A DNA stretch of 64,000 nucleotides. It comes from Opitutia bacterium (GTDB taxonomy: Bacteria; Verrucomicrobiota; Verrucomicrobiia; Opitutales; Opitutaceae). The position numbers were made by a program, and so were the translations under genes. Position 1 is the stretch's first letter. Every line of letters begins with the position of its first letter. The stretch covers positions 1-64,000 of the forward strand of contig JACPPI010000029.1 in assembly GCA_016190985.1 (NCBI GenBank), in the 5' to 3' direction. Under the pieces are notes generated by a model. It made no database searches. It was not told the origin of the DNA and saw only the letters and a program-made list of their open reading frames with translations. Positions 50,713-59,839 of this stretch are shown in pieces.

Positions 50713-52797
50713 TCAGAAGGTGGCGCGCACCCCGAGGGTCACGCTGCGGCCGGGCAGGGGCGCGATGTCCTTGAGGAAAGAGGTGCTCACGCGGGCGTCC
50801 GCGTCCGTGAGATTGGAACCGCGGACGAAAAGCTCCCATTCCACCCGCGACCGGGTGAAGCGGTAGCTGGCGTCGGCGCCGGCCAGGGTGTAGCCGGCGG
50901 TCTCGGTTTCGCCCGGCGCGGCGCGGCCCTGGCGAAACGAGTGCCGCAGGCCGAGGCCGGCATTCCACGGGCCGGTGCTGTAGCGCAGGGCGGCGCCGGC
51001 GCGCAGGGGCGGGATGCGCGGCAGCGGCTCGTCGTCGGTCGTCTGCTGGGCGTGGACAGAGTCGCCCGTCAGGTCGAGGTGCAGCCGGCTGCTGTTGGTG
51101 TCCACAAAGTGAAGGGCCAGTTCCACCTCGCCGCCGTAGAAGACCGCGTCCTTGGCGATGAACTGGTAGATGGGCAGGAAGGAGTCGCCCGGCGGCACCG
51201 GATACGCGCGGAAAGCCTCCGTGCCTTGGTCGAAGTAGCGCGCCGGGTCCCGTTGCCCGAAGATGAAGCCCTTGATCCGGTTCACAAAGACGCCGGCCGA
51301 GCCGGTGACGAAGCCCGCGCGCTTGCGCAGGGTGAGGTCGAGGCCCAGGGAGTTTTCCCGGCCGAGGGCGGCGGTGCCGATCTCATACGCCCCGGTGCCG
51401 CCATGCGGCCCGTTGGAATAAAGCTCCGCCGCCACGGGGAGGCGCCGCGTGCAGGCCAGGGCCAGGCCGAGGGAATAGTCCTTGGCCGGATACAGGACGG
51501 CGCCGGCCGACAGGTTCAGGCCTTGGTCGGCGCGCTTTCCACCGGAGGCGGCGGCGTAGCCGGGATAGGCGGGCAGCGAGGGGCCGACCGCGCCGAGCCG
51601 GATGCTTTGCGCTTCCCAGCGGGCGCCGAACTGGAGGGTGAGCGCCGGGCCGGTCTTGTAGGACTGCAGAAAAAACAGCGCGTGATTGGCGGTCAGGGTC
51701 GGCGGGGTGACGACCTCCGCCCCGGTGGCGGAAAAATCGCTGCGCGAGGCCTGGAGGCCGACGGTGCCGGTGAGATCACCGGTGTCCCGCTGGACGAGTT
51801 CGAGGCGGCCCTCGTAGGCCTTGTTCCTGAACGTGGTGTTGGGCCGGCCTGTGGGGGCGTCGACCTCGGAATGGGTGTAGTCGGCGAGGCCAAAGCGGAG
51901 CTTCGCCGCCTTGAAGACCGCGAACGGCCGGGTGAACTCGGCGCGGAGGTCGGCGCGGCGCTGCCGCAGGTCGATGTAGATCGGTTCGCCCACGGGCACG
52001 CCGTAGACTGTGGCGTATTCGCCCACGGCCACGCCGATGTTCCCGGCCGCGCCGAAGCGGGTGGCGCCGACGGAGACGCTTTTCGTGGCGACCGCGCTGT
52101 TGACCAGGGTGCCCTGGTCGGCGGGGTTGGCGGGATCGGCGAAACCGGGGATGCGCAGGTCGCCGGTCTCGCTGCGCAGGAGGTTCACCTGCAAGGCGCG
52201 GGTGGGGCCGCCGGCCGTGACGGCGAGCACCCCGGTGCGCGCGTTGGACGCGGAACCATAGCGGAATTCCGCGCGGCCGCCGAGGGCGTGCGCGGGCGCG
52301 GCCGAGGGGATGCGGTTGTCGATGACGTTGACCACGCCGCCCATGGCGGAACTGCCGTAGAGCAGGGTCGCCGGGCCGCGCAGCACCTCGATGCGCTCGA
52401 CGAGGAGCGGCTCGACGCTGACGTTGTGGTCGGGGCTGACGCTGGAGGCGTCCAGCGCGCCGACGCCGTTGTCGAGCATGCGCACACGGTCGCCGCCGAG
52501 CCCGCGGATGATGGGGCGGCTGGCGCCGGGGCCATAGGCGGTGGCGTTGATGCCGGGCACGGCGGCGAGGGTGTCGCCGAGGGTGGCCGCGACGCTGCGC
52601 CGGAGTTGCTCGCTCGCCAGCACGGCGGTGCCCTGGGCGAGGTCGAAGGAGGATTTCCGGTCCGGCCCGGCGCTGACAACCATGGTTTCGAGGGCAAGGG
52701 GTTCGTCGTGGTCGGAAGCGGGCTTGGCGGGGATGATCTGGGCGTGGGCCAGACCGGCGAGAACAGTGAAGAGGGGAAAGGCGCGGAAAGTTTTCAT
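50713..52797 (-). CDS. TonB-dependent outer-membrane receptor, ZnuD/metal type
   Basis: 694 residues with signal peptide (MKTFRAFPLFTVLAGLAHAQ), plug domain (LGDTLAAVPGINATAYGPGA, IIRGLGGDRVRMLDNGVG, RIEVLRGPATLLYGSSAMGG) and beta barrel ending in GRSVTLGVRATF with a terminal Phe. The text SSVSPDHNVSVEPLLVERIE is characteristic of the zinc-type (ZnuD-like) receptors. The small upstream gene encoding a His/Cys-containing membrane protein supports a metal role. Zinc or copper are the likeliest ligands; this is inference. Confidence 0.88.
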   Translation of the reverse strand: MKTFRAFPLFTVLAGLAHAQIIPAKPASDHDEPLALETMVVSAGPDRKSSFDLAQGTAVLASEQLRRSVAATLGDTLAAVPGINATAYGPGASRPIIRGLGGDRVRMLDNGVGALDASSVSPDHNVSVEPLLVERIEVLRGPATLLYGSSAMGGVVNVIDNRIPSAAPAHALGGRAEFRYGSASNARTGVLAVTAGGPTRALQVNLLRSETGDLRIPGFADPANPADQGTLVNSAVATKSVSVGATRFGAAGNIGVAVGEYATVYGVPVGEPIYIDLRQRRADLRAEFTRPFAVFKAAKLRFGLADYTHSEVDAPTGRPNTTFRNKAYEGRLELVQRDTGDLTGTVGLQASRSDFSATGAEVVTPPTLTANHALFFLQSYKTGPALTLQFGARWEAQSIRLGAVGPSLPAYPGYAAASGGKRADQGLNLSAGAVLYPAKDYSLGLALACTRRLPVAAELYSNGPHGGTGAYEIGTAALGRENSLGLDLTLRKRAGFVTGSAGVFVNRIKGFIFGQRDPARYFDQGTEAFRAYPVPPGDSFLPIYQFIAKDAVFYGGEVELALHFVDTNSSRLHLDLTGDSVHAQQTTDDEPLPRIPPLRAGAALRYSTGPWNAGLGLRHSFRQGRAAPGETETAGYTLAGADASYRFTRSRVEWELFVRGSNLTDADARVSTSFLKDIAPLPGRSVTLGVRATF

Positions 52798-52896
52798 GAC
52801 AAGGACAGGATTCGTGAGGGGGGACAGCCTGCCGGCACGCGGCCGGACAGGATTAATCAACGGCGGACCCGAAGGCCGCCGGACAACGGACTGAAC

Positions 52897-53220
52897 TTAG
52901 CCGCGCGGAGGACCGCAGCCCGGCGGCAGCCGGACATCGGCCGCCGCCGTCGGAACGGACGTCACCGCGGCCGTATCGCCGGCGGGGAAAAGCGCCGGGG
53001 CGGCCGCGATCACGGCGGCCTCGGCGCCGCCCTCGGCGCCCTCACGAAACAGCGTGATGGCGCAGAAGTGGCCGACGTGGCCGGCGTCGTCGTGCAAGGC
53101 GCCATGCAGGAGTGGACTGGCGGCGAACAACCCCAGCGTCCAGACCGTCAGGGCGCAGAAAACCGCGAGCCCGCGCGGGACGGGGGGGAGCTTGGCGCGG
53201 CGGAAGGGTGGCGGGCTCAC
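52897..53220 (-). CDS. Small membrane-associated protein with His/Cys motif, possibly DUF2946-like
   Basis: 107 residues. One N-terminal hydrophobic segment (LAVFCALTVWTLGLFAASPL) is followed by LHGALHDDAGHVGHFCAITL, rich in His and Cys, then an Ala/Pro-rich tail. Small proteins of this look, often encoded beside metal TonB receptors, are annotated DUF2946; the match is tentative. It precedes the receptor by 99 bases on the same strand and is probably cotranscribed. A role in periplasmic metal handling is plausible. Confidence 0.65.
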   Translation of the reverse strand: MSPPPFRRAKLPPVPRGLAVFCALTVWTLGLFAASPLLHGALHDDAGHVGHFCAITLFREGAEGGAEAAVIAAAPALFPAGDTAAVTSVPTAAADVRLPPGCGPPRG

Positions 53221-53318
53221 AAGGGCGAGACAGGAGCCGCTTTTCGTGGCAGGTCAAGCGGGATGATGGGCCCGGAAATACGGTTGCGCGTCCCTCCTCG
53301 TTCCTGGAATATGGGGCT

Positions 53319-53867
53319 GTGAAATACTTGCCTTGGCACGGTTGGCTGTTGGTGGCGCTGGCGGTCGCGGGTCACGCGCAGGAGAAATTCACGGACCGCC
53401 TGTCGGCCGAGGAGAAAAAGGCCGTCGGCCTTGAGCTGCTGTCGCCGGAGCAGGTGGCGGCCCTGAACGCGCTGGTGCAAAAGGACCGGCAGCAGGGCGT
53501 CGGGCAGATCCGCGAGCAGGCCAGGGCGGAATTGCGCGAGGAGGTGAAGGCGCAGGTCAAGGCCGAGGTCAAGGAGCAGGTGAAAGCCGAAGCCACGGCC
53601 CAGGCCAAGGCCGAGGTGCGCACGGAGCAGCAAAAGCAGCGCGAGTCCGAGTCGCGCGTCCTGAGCCGGATATTGGGCCGATACGACGGCTGGGACGGCG
53701 CCACCCAGTTCAGGCTGGAGAACGGCCAGGTCTGGCGGCAGTCCGAGCCGGGAGTCTTTTATACCAAGCCGGTGGAGAACGCCGCCGTGCTGATCGAGAA
53801 GGTCTACGGCGGCTGGCGCCTCTACGACCAGAGCGGCGGCTGGGTGCGCGTGGTGCGGATCAAGTAG
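53319..53867 (+). CDS. Predicted secreted coiled-coil protein
   Basis: 182 residues from a GTG at 53319: MKYLPWHGWLLVALAVAGHA signal peptide, then a long charged helix built on repeated Lys-Ala-Glu-Val units (VKAQVKAEVKEQVKAEATAQ), then a compact C-terminal domain (RYDGWDGATQFRLENGQVWR ... KVYGGWRLYD). The last part resembles a conserved domain seen in proteobacterial and verrucomicrobial exported proteins, but I cannot name it. Divergent from the metal-receptor genes. Confidence 0.75.
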   Translation: MKYLPWHGWLLVALAVAGHAQEKFTDRLSAEEKKAVGLELLSPEQVAALNALVQKDRQQGVGQIREQARAELREEVKAQVKAEVKEQVKAEATAQAKAEVRTEQQKQRESESRVLSRILGRYDGWDGATQFRLENGQVWRQSEPGVFYTKPVENAAVLIEKVYGGWRLYDQSGGWVRVVRIK

Positions 53868-53914
53868 GAACCCGGGCTTCTCTCCGCCGAGCCAACATTC
53901 AACTTGCGGGCTTT

Positions 53915-53963
53915 TGTGGGAGCGACCTTGGTCGCGACTGTCGCGTGCGAGCACGCTCCCACA
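53915..53963. repeat. REP-like hairpin, 'tgtgggagcgaccttgg' family
   Basis: A 49-bp palindrome almost identical to 141-189 and 45280-45328. Lies between convergent genes: the coiled-coil protein (plus) and the peptide transporter (minus). Confidence 0.88.
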
Positions 53964-54014
53964 GTGAACAGCGGGGAACCGTAACGCTGCAAAGCGAAGT
54001 CGTCTCGCCGCCGC

Positions 54015-55520
54015 TCAGTGCACGCCGCCCATCAGCTTGCGCACCCAGGGCACGAGGGCGAACAGCACGAGCGTGCAGACGCCGACCGCCAGCGCCTGGT
54101 GCCAGAAGAACGTGGCCAGCTCGCCCGCGTTGGTGCTCTTGAATTCGCCCGCCACCACGCCGGCCAGCTTGTTGCCCAGCGCGGCGGCGAGGAACCAGAT
54201 GCCCATCACGAGGCCGAGCAGCCGGGGCGGGGCGAGCTTGGTCATGGTGCTGAGGCCGACGGGGCTGAGCAGCATCTCGCCGACGGTCTGGAGCAGAAAA
54301 AGCACGAGCAGCCACAGCGGGCTGATCAGGCCGCCCGCCGTGAGCTTCGCGGCGGGCACCATCCAGGCAAAGGACAGCGCCACGAACAGCAGGCCGAGCG
54401 CGAATTTCACCGGGCTCGAGGGCTGCTTCGGGCCGAGCCTGATCCAGAGCCAGGCGAACACCGGCGCGAGCAGGATGACCCAGACCGAATTGACGGATTG
54501 CCACCAGGAGGACGGAAACCCCCAGCCAAAAATACGATTGTCGGTCAGGCGGTCGGCGAAGAGCGCGATGCTCGAGCCGGTCTGCTCGAAGATGGCCCAG
54601 AAGATTTCCGCCGCGAAGAAGAACACAAGAATTGCGGCGATGCGTTTGCTTTCCTGGCTCGGCCTGAACGCAAAGAACAGGATCAGCGCGACTTGGAGCC
54701 CGAAGAGCAGATAAACGATCCACTTGTAGGCATCGCTGAACCACATCGCGGTGATGAGCGCGAGCGAGCCGAGCAACACCAGCCCGACCCGGCCCCAGGG
54801 GCGCGAACCGTCGGCTTCGGGGGGAGGAACGTTCCCGACGTGGGCGAGGCGCCCGCGCTGCAGGACGTAGACGATCAACCCCAGGGTCATGCCGACGCCG
54901 GCGGCGGCGAAGCCCCAATGCCAGCTGCTGCGCGGGTCGAGGCCCCAGCGGCCCAGCGTGGCGCGCCAGCCTTCGCCCTGGGCGAGGTAGCCGCACACCA
55001 GCGGCGAGATGAAGGCGCCGAGGTTGATGCCCATGTAGAAAAGGGAGAACCCGGCGTCGCGCCGGGCGTCCGCCGGCGAGTAAAGGCTGCCGACCATCGT
55101 GGAGATGTTCGGCTTCAGCAGGCCCGTGCCGGCCGCGACCAGAGCCAGGCCGATGAAAAACGTGATCTCCGAATCCAGGGCCATGGTGAAATGGCCCGAG
55201 GCGATCACGATGCCGCCGATGAGCACGGCGCGGCGCGCCCCGATGAAGTTGTCGGCGATGAATCCGCCCAGGATCGAGAGCAGGTAGCCGCTCATCGTGT
55301 AGGTGCCGTAGATTCCGGCCGCTTTCCTGTCGTCGTAACCCAGCCCGCCTTCGGCGACGGCCAGCACCATGAAATACGTCAGGATGGCCCGCATGCCATA
55401 GAACGAGAACCGCTCCCACATCTCGGCAAAGAAGAGGGTGGTCAGTCCGCGGGGATGGCCGCCGATTCCGCCGGTGTCATTCTCGACCGGGCCGGCCGCA
55501 GGGGTGGGGGTAGGGGTCAT
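54015..55520 (-). CDS. POT/PTR-family proton-dependent oligopeptide transporter
   Basis: 501-residue MFS-type inner-membrane permease. The N-terminal signature FFAEMWERFSFYGMRAILTY contains the proton-coupling ExxER motif; GGFIADNFIGARRAVLIGG and GTGLLKPNISTMVGSLY are further family marks, and the C-terminal FLLQTVGEMLLSPVGLSTM matches the PTR2 signature. Imports di- or tripeptides with H+. Single gene, divergent from the esterase gene with about 130 bases between. Confidence 0.94.
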   Translation of the reverse strand: MTPTPTPAAGPVENDTGGIGGHPRGLTTLFFAEMWERFSFYGMRAILTYFMVLAVAEGGLGYDDRKAAGIYGTYTMSGYLLSILGGFIADNFIGARRAVLIGGIVIASGHFTMALDSEITFFIGLALVAAGTGLLKPNISTMVGSLYSPADARRDAGFSLFYMGINLGAFISPLVCGYLAQGEGWRATLGRWGLDPRSSWHWGFAAAGVGMTLGLIVYVLQRGRLAHVGNVPPPEADGSRPWGRVGLVLLGSLALITAMWFSDAYKWIVYLLFGLQVALILFFAFRPSQESKRIAAILVFFFAAEIFWAIFEQTGSSIALFADRLTDNRIFGWGFPSSWWQSVNSVWVILLAPVFAWLWIRLGPKQPSSPVKFALGLLFVALSFAWMVPAAKLTAGGLISPLWLLVLFLLQTVGEMLLSPVGLSTMTKLAPPRLLGLVMGIWFLAAALGNKLAGVVAGEFKSTNAGELATFFWHQALAVGVCTLVLFALVPWVRKLMGGVH

Positions 55521-55652
55521 GACCGTTCATTCGGGCGGGGAAACCGGCCGAGGGCAAGAGCGGAGCCTGGCCTCTGCACAGTCCGCTTGGGCCCAGGCCA
55601 AATCAACCCGGCCCGCTATCGACAACGGGGCGGCGGCCCCTCAAATCACCGC

Positions 55653-56489
55653 ATGGATTTTTGGCGCAACTGGTGGCGGCGAGGCCCGGTGTTCAGGGCG
55701 CGCGGCCTGCCACCGCGGCGCGTGACGGTTTACCTGCCGCCGGGCCATGTGGCGGCGCGGGCGCGGCCCTATCCGCTGCTGCTCGCACTCGACGGGCAGA
55801 CGATGCCCGCGTGGCGGCTGGCGGAAACCTTGGATGAACTCGCGCGCACCGGGCAGATGGAGCCGGCCGTGGTGGCGGCGGTGCCGGCCTCGGCGCGGCG
55901 CGTCGACGAGTATGGCACGGCGGACGCGCTGGACTTTGCCGGGCGCGGGCGGCACGCGAAGGCGTTTCAGGAACTGCTCGCGGACGAGGTGGTGCCGTGG
56001 CTGCGCCAGAACCACCGCGTGAGCCCGGACGCGGCGCACACGGGGATCTTCGGCGCGTCGATGGGCGGGCTGTGCGCCCTGGACACGGCGTGGCGGCGGC
56101 CGCAGGTGTTCGGCTTCGCGGGGATTTTCTCCGGCTCCCTGTGGTGGCGGGCGGACGATTCCAGCCCGGCCGCGCAGCAGGCCAGCCGGATCATGCACCG
56201 CCAGGTGCGGGCCACGGCGGAGCGGCCCGCCCTGCGGCTGTGGTTCCAGGCCGGCACGCGCGACGAGACCGAGGATCGCGACGGCAACGGTGTCATCGAC
56301 GCCATCCAGGACACGACCGAGCTGATGGACGAGTTGGTGGCGAAAGGCTTCCGGCCCGGCCACGACCTCGCCTACCACGAGGCCGCGGGCGGCGAGCACC
56401 ACGAGAGCACCTGGGCCCGGGCGCTGCCGGAGTTTCTGCGCTGGGCGCTGCCGCCTTCTCCGAGCGCAACGAGAAGCAACGGGCTTTGA
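55653..56489 (+). CDS. Putative alpha/beta-hydrolase esterase (Fes/IroE-like)
   Basis: 278 residues of the 'putative esterase' group. The nucleophile elbow is GIFGASMGGLCALDTAW, and a catalytic His is likely in AAGGEHHESTWARALPEFLR. DETEDRDGNGVIDAIQDTTE is a loop common in this family. No signal peptide. It converges with a FecA-like receptor gene 84 bases away, so hydrolysis of an imported ferric siderophore is a reasonable guess, but carbohydrate esterase function is equally possible. Confidence 0.8.
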   Translation: MDFWRNWWRRGPVFRARGLPPRRVTVYLPPGHVAARARPYPLLLALDGQTMPAWRLAETLDELARTGQMEPAVVAAVPASARRVDEYGTADALDFAGRGRHAKAFQELLADEVVPWLRQNHRVSPDAAHTGIFGASMGGLCALDTAWRRPQVFGFAGIFSGSLWWRADDSSPAAQQASRIMHRQVRATAERPALRLWFQAGTRDETEDRDGNGVIDAIQDTTELMDELVAKGFRPGHDLAYHEAAGGEHHESTWARALPEFLRWALPPSPSATRSNGL

Positions 56490-56573
56490 GCAATGGCTGG
56501 CGGAGGGGATCGCGGCGGCGGTGGACGCCCCAGCCCGGACGGGATGAAGAGCCGAGGCGCAGAACGCGGCGGA

Positions 56574-58781
56574 TCAGAATTCGAGCCTGAGACCGGCGTA
56601 GAAATTGCGCGGCGCCGCGGGGTCGATGCCGTTGGCGCGGACGCGGGAGTAGTATTTCTCGTCGAGGAGGTTGTTGATGCCGGCGAGGAGCGCGATCCCG
56701 GCGCTCCGGCCCGCGACCTCGCCGCGCCACGGGTAAAACTCCGCAGTGAGGTCGAACACGACGTAGGCGGGGATCAGCCAGTCGGCGGCCGGGGTGCGCG
56801 TGTTGGCGTCGTCGGCGAAGTGCTCGCTCAGGTAGGTGCCCAGCAAGGCGATCTTCGCGCGGCCGGGCTGCCGGAACACGAGGCCCGACCGGATCATCAG
56901 GCCGGGCGCATACTGGGGGGTGCGCCCGGCGAGCGGACCGGAGACGAATTCGGCGCGAAGGAGCTGGATGTTGCCGTGCCAGGTGAGGGACGCGCCCTCG
57001 ACCCCGGCATGCAGGCGCCACAGGTCGACCTCGGTGGCGGCGCTGACGCCGTAGTTGATCGAGCGGCCCACGTTCTGGATGTTCCGGCCGACCCGGCCGA
57101 AGCGATCGTAGTAGTCGACGGCGAAGAGGCTGACGTCATACCACACGCCGGGGGCGGGCCGCCCGCGCCGGCCCAGCTCGTAGTTCAGCACGTGCCCGGG
57201 CTTCAGATCGCTGCTGATCGTGTCGTTCGCGCCGGTGGGGACGGCGTCGGAGTAGGTCATCGGCTTGTAGCCTTGGGAAAAGTTGGCGTAGAACTCGCCC
57301 TTGGGGCCGGCGGTGAGCGTGGCGGCGAGGGCGAAGAGCGGCTGCGTGGCGGTGTCGCGCTTCTCCCCGAGCGGCGTGCCGGCGGCGGACTTGGCGTTGT
57401 TTTGCGCCTCGGCGATGCCTTGCCGGAGGATCTCGATGCGGACGCCGGGCGTGACGGTCAGGCGGCCCGATCGGAAAATGTTTTCCGCGAAGAACGAACC
57501 GTAGCGGCTCGAGCGCTCGGCCTTGAAGGTGCGGGCCCCGGTGTCGGCTGCGGGCGTCGCGCCCGTGCTCGTCTCGATCGGCGAATCCAGATTCATCCAG
57601 GTCGTGCCGGCGGTGAAGGTGTTTGCGTGGTTCCCGGAGCCGTAGTCCATCCGGTAGCGGAAGTCGGCGGCATAGGTGTAGTATTCATGGAGATTTATGG
57701 TGTTGGTCGTGCCGGTCGGGACGAGGCCGAAGCCGGAGCCGTTCTGCCGCTTGCTGTAGCGGGAGGATCGCGAGGCCCACACGGTCGCGGAGAGGCGCGC
57801 ATCGTCGGCGTAGTCCCGGTCGTAGCGCAGGACGGCGGCGGTGCGCTCGACGCGCACGCGGTCGTAGAGGTTCTGGCTCTGGGCGCGGGACTGGCCGATG
57901 TTCAGGCGCCCCGGGCCGGTCGCGCGGGTGAGTCCGCCGGGTTCGCCGGAGTCGGCGTCGTAGGCATCGAGATCGAGCACGAGCCGGGCGGTCGGTCCCG
58001 TGTCGAGGACGAGCTTCAGGTTCGCCCCGTTGAGCTTGAAGTCGCTGTTCGCGTCGCGAAAGCTGTCGCCCGAGCGGTGGTCGAAAAAGCCGAGGTAGGC
58101 GCCGCCGTTGAGGCCGCCCTCGAGGGTCGTGAAGGTCGAGTAAAGGCTGTTGCTGCCGAAGACGTGCTGGCTCGTGCTGCTGGCGGCGTGCCGGCGGCTC
58201 GGCTCGTGGGTCACATAGTTGAGGGCGCCGCTGGGCTGGGGCCCGTAGAGCAGGGCGGCGCCGCCCGCCACGAACTCGAGGCGGTCGACCGACTCGAAGG
58301 GCGGGGCGTAGTAAACGGTCGGGTAGCCGAAGGGATCGAGGACAAAGGGAATCCCGTCCTTCAGGACGAGGAGATTCTGCGACTCGTGCGGATCGCCGAT
58401 GCCGCGGAAACTCAGGCTGAGCAGCGACGCGTTCGACAGCTCGCTGGTGAGGAGGCCGGGCGTCTTCGCGAAGGCCTGCCGGTAGTTGTCCGTCTGGATC
58501 TGCGGCATCGCGTCGAAGTCGATCACGAGCGTCTTCTTGCCGGCGAAAATGCTCGTGCCCCGGGTGTCGGGAAGAAACGGGGTTTGCACGCGGTCGTCGC
58601 GGAGCGTCTCGGCCTGGACCTTGAAGGCGGGGAGCTCCAGCGCCGCACTCTCCGGCGCGGGCGGCGCCTCCCGGGCGGAGAGCGGCGCGGCGGCAAGCAG
58701 CCCGAGGGCGAGCGTGGCGGCGGGCAGCGCGCGACGGAGCCTGGCGGGACGGGTGGCGGGAGACGGGAACGGGGGTTTCAT
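56574..58781 (-). CDS. TonB-dependent receptor, FecA/siderophore type
   Basis: 735 residues. Signal peptide (LPAATLALGLLAAAPLSARE), plug domain (NYRQAFAKTPGLLTSELSNA, LSFRGIGDPHESQNLLVLKD, GGAALLYGPQPSGALNYVTH) and a barrel ending NFYAGLRLEF with a terminal Phe. The plug wording is closest to FecA-like ferric-dicitrate and siderophore receptors. No FecR-type signalling extension is seen. The AraC gene 56 bases upstream on the same strand probably regulates it. I chose the ATG at 58781. Confidence 0.9.
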   Translation of the reverse strand: MKPPFPSPATRPARLRRALPAATLALGLLAAAPLSAREAPPAPESAALELPAFKVQAETLRDDRVQTPFLPDTRGTSIFAGKKTLVIDFDAMPQIQTDNYRQAFAKTPGLLTSELSNASLLSLSFRGIGDPHESQNLLVLKDGIPFVLDPFGYPTVYYAPPFESVDRLEFVAGGAALLYGPQPSGALNYVTHEPSRRHAASSTSQHVFGSNSLYSTFTTLEGGLNGGAYLGFFDHRSGDSFRDANSDFKLNGANLKLVLDTGPTARLVLDLDAYDADSGEPGGLTRATGPGRLNIGQSRAQSQNLYDRVRVERTAAVLRYDRDYADDARLSATVWASRSSRYSKRQNGSGFGLVPTGTTNTINLHEYYTYAADFRYRMDYGSGNHANTFTAGTTWMNLDSPIETSTGATPAADTGARTFKAERSSRYGSFFAENIFRSGRLTVTPGVRIEILRQGIAEAQNNAKSAAGTPLGEKRDTATQPLFALAATLTAGPKGEFYANFSQGYKPMTYSDAVPTGANDTISSDLKPGHVLNYELGRRGRPAPGVWYDVSLFAVDYYDRFGRVGRNIQNVGRSINYGVSAATEVDLWRLHAGVEGASLTWHGNIQLLRAEFVSGPLAGRTPQYAPGLMIRSGLVFRQPGRAKIALLGTYLSEHFADDANTRTPAADWLIPAYVVFDLTAEFYPWRGEVAGRSAGIALLAGINNLLDEKYYSRVRANGIDPAAPRNFYAGLRLEF

Positions 58782-58837
58782 CGGCCGCGATGATGCCAGA
58801 AAGCGGCCGGGAGATTCCACCCGGGGCGGGCGGAAAA

Positions 58838-59680
58838 CTACCTGCGCGCGGCCAGCTGGAACTGCTTGGGATTGAGGCCGAATTCGCGGCGGAAGGCGGC
58901 GGCAAAATTGCTCGGGTTGCTGTAGCCGACGCGCGTGGCGGCCTCGAGGACGGTGCAGTCGCCGCTCTCCAGCAGGGCGCGGGCGCGCAGCATGCGGCGG
59001 GCCCGCAGGCGGCCGAAGACCGTCTGGCCGAACTGGCGGCGGAAGCCGCGCTTCAGGCTCGTCTCGCTCAAGCCGGCCTGGCGGGCGAGTGCGGCCAGCG
59101 TCGGCGGGTTGGCGAGATCGGTTTCCAGCAGGCGGGCGGCTTCGGCGAGGCGTGCGTCCACGCCGGGAGGCAGGGCGCGGCTGGACGGCAGGGCGCCCGG
59201 GGCCTGGGCCAGGAATTCCACAAGCAGGTCGTGGGCGCGGGCCGCCAGGGCCCATTGGCGAACCGGCCCGAAGAACGGGCAGCGCCGGATGGATTCGATG
59301 GCGAGGCGCACCGCCGGGGTGAGGGGTTGTGGCAGGGTGGCGGCACGCCGGGCGATCGCCTCGTGCACCGGCAGCAGTCCCGGGGTGCGCTCGTCCGCGG
59401 CCAGATCCGTGAGGGCGCGGCCCCAAACGAGCACGCCCACGGCGAAGCCGCCGCCGGTGGCATCCGCCAAGGCGGCGACGGAGCCCGCCTGCATGGCCCC
59501 GGACCCGCCCGGTGCCTCGCCGGGGCGGTAGAGGAACAGCGCCGCCTGGCGGCGGCCGACAGCCGATCTCGCCCGGGTGGCAACGGCGGCGGCATCACCC
59601 CAATACAGCGTCAGCCCGTCTTGCACGGGGTGCGATTGGACGGCGGCGGCAGGAGGAGGGGTGCGGGCGGGTTGGGTCAC
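58838..59680 (-). CDS. AraC-family regulator (PchR-like)
   Basis: 280 residues from a GTG at 59680. The two C-terminal helix-turn-helix units are PPTLAALARQAGLSETSLKR and SGDCTVLEAATRVGYSNPSN followed by FAAAFRREFGLNPKQF. The layout matches PchR-type activators of siderophore receptors. It precedes the FecA-like receptor gene and likely controls it in response to an imported siderophore. Four tandem ggcgt units sit directly before the start codon. Confidence 0.9.
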   Translation of the reverse strand: MTQPARTPPPAAAVQSHPVQDGLTLYWGDAAAVATRARSAVGRRQAALFLYRPGEAPGGSGAMQAGSVAALADATGGGFAVGVLVWGRALTDLAADERTPGLLPVHEAIARRAATLPQPLTPAVRLAIESIRRCPFFGPVRQWALAARAHDLLVEFLAQAPGALPSSRALPPGVDARLAEAARLLETDLANPPTLAALARQAGLSETSLKRGFRRQFGQTVFGRLRARRMLRARALLESGDCTVLEAATRVGYSNPSNFAAAFRREFGLNPKQFQLAARR

Positions 59681-59700
59681 GGCGTGGCGTGGCGTGGCGT
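59681..59700. repeat. Tandem pentamer (ggcgt)x4 before the AraC start
   Basis: Four exact ggcgt units immediately 5' of the GTG start (read as acgcc x4 on the coding strand). Slippage here would change the leader length or, if translation began further upstream, the frame. The rest of 59681-59839 shows no gene. Confidence 0.7.
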
Positions 59701-59839
59701 CACGCGCCGCGTTGGGCGCGATCCGGGCGATTCCGGCAGGTGCACGCGGCGCGGCAAGCGTGGATTTTTCACTCCGGCCTTGCCTGGCCCGCTTGTCGGT
59801 CGAGGAAGGCGATCTGACCGCGGGCCGGCCGCGCGGCGA

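Noticed and set aside
53221..53318. Metal or cobalamin riboswitch upstream of the TonB receptor unit
   Set aside because: Too short and without the conserved B12-box text.
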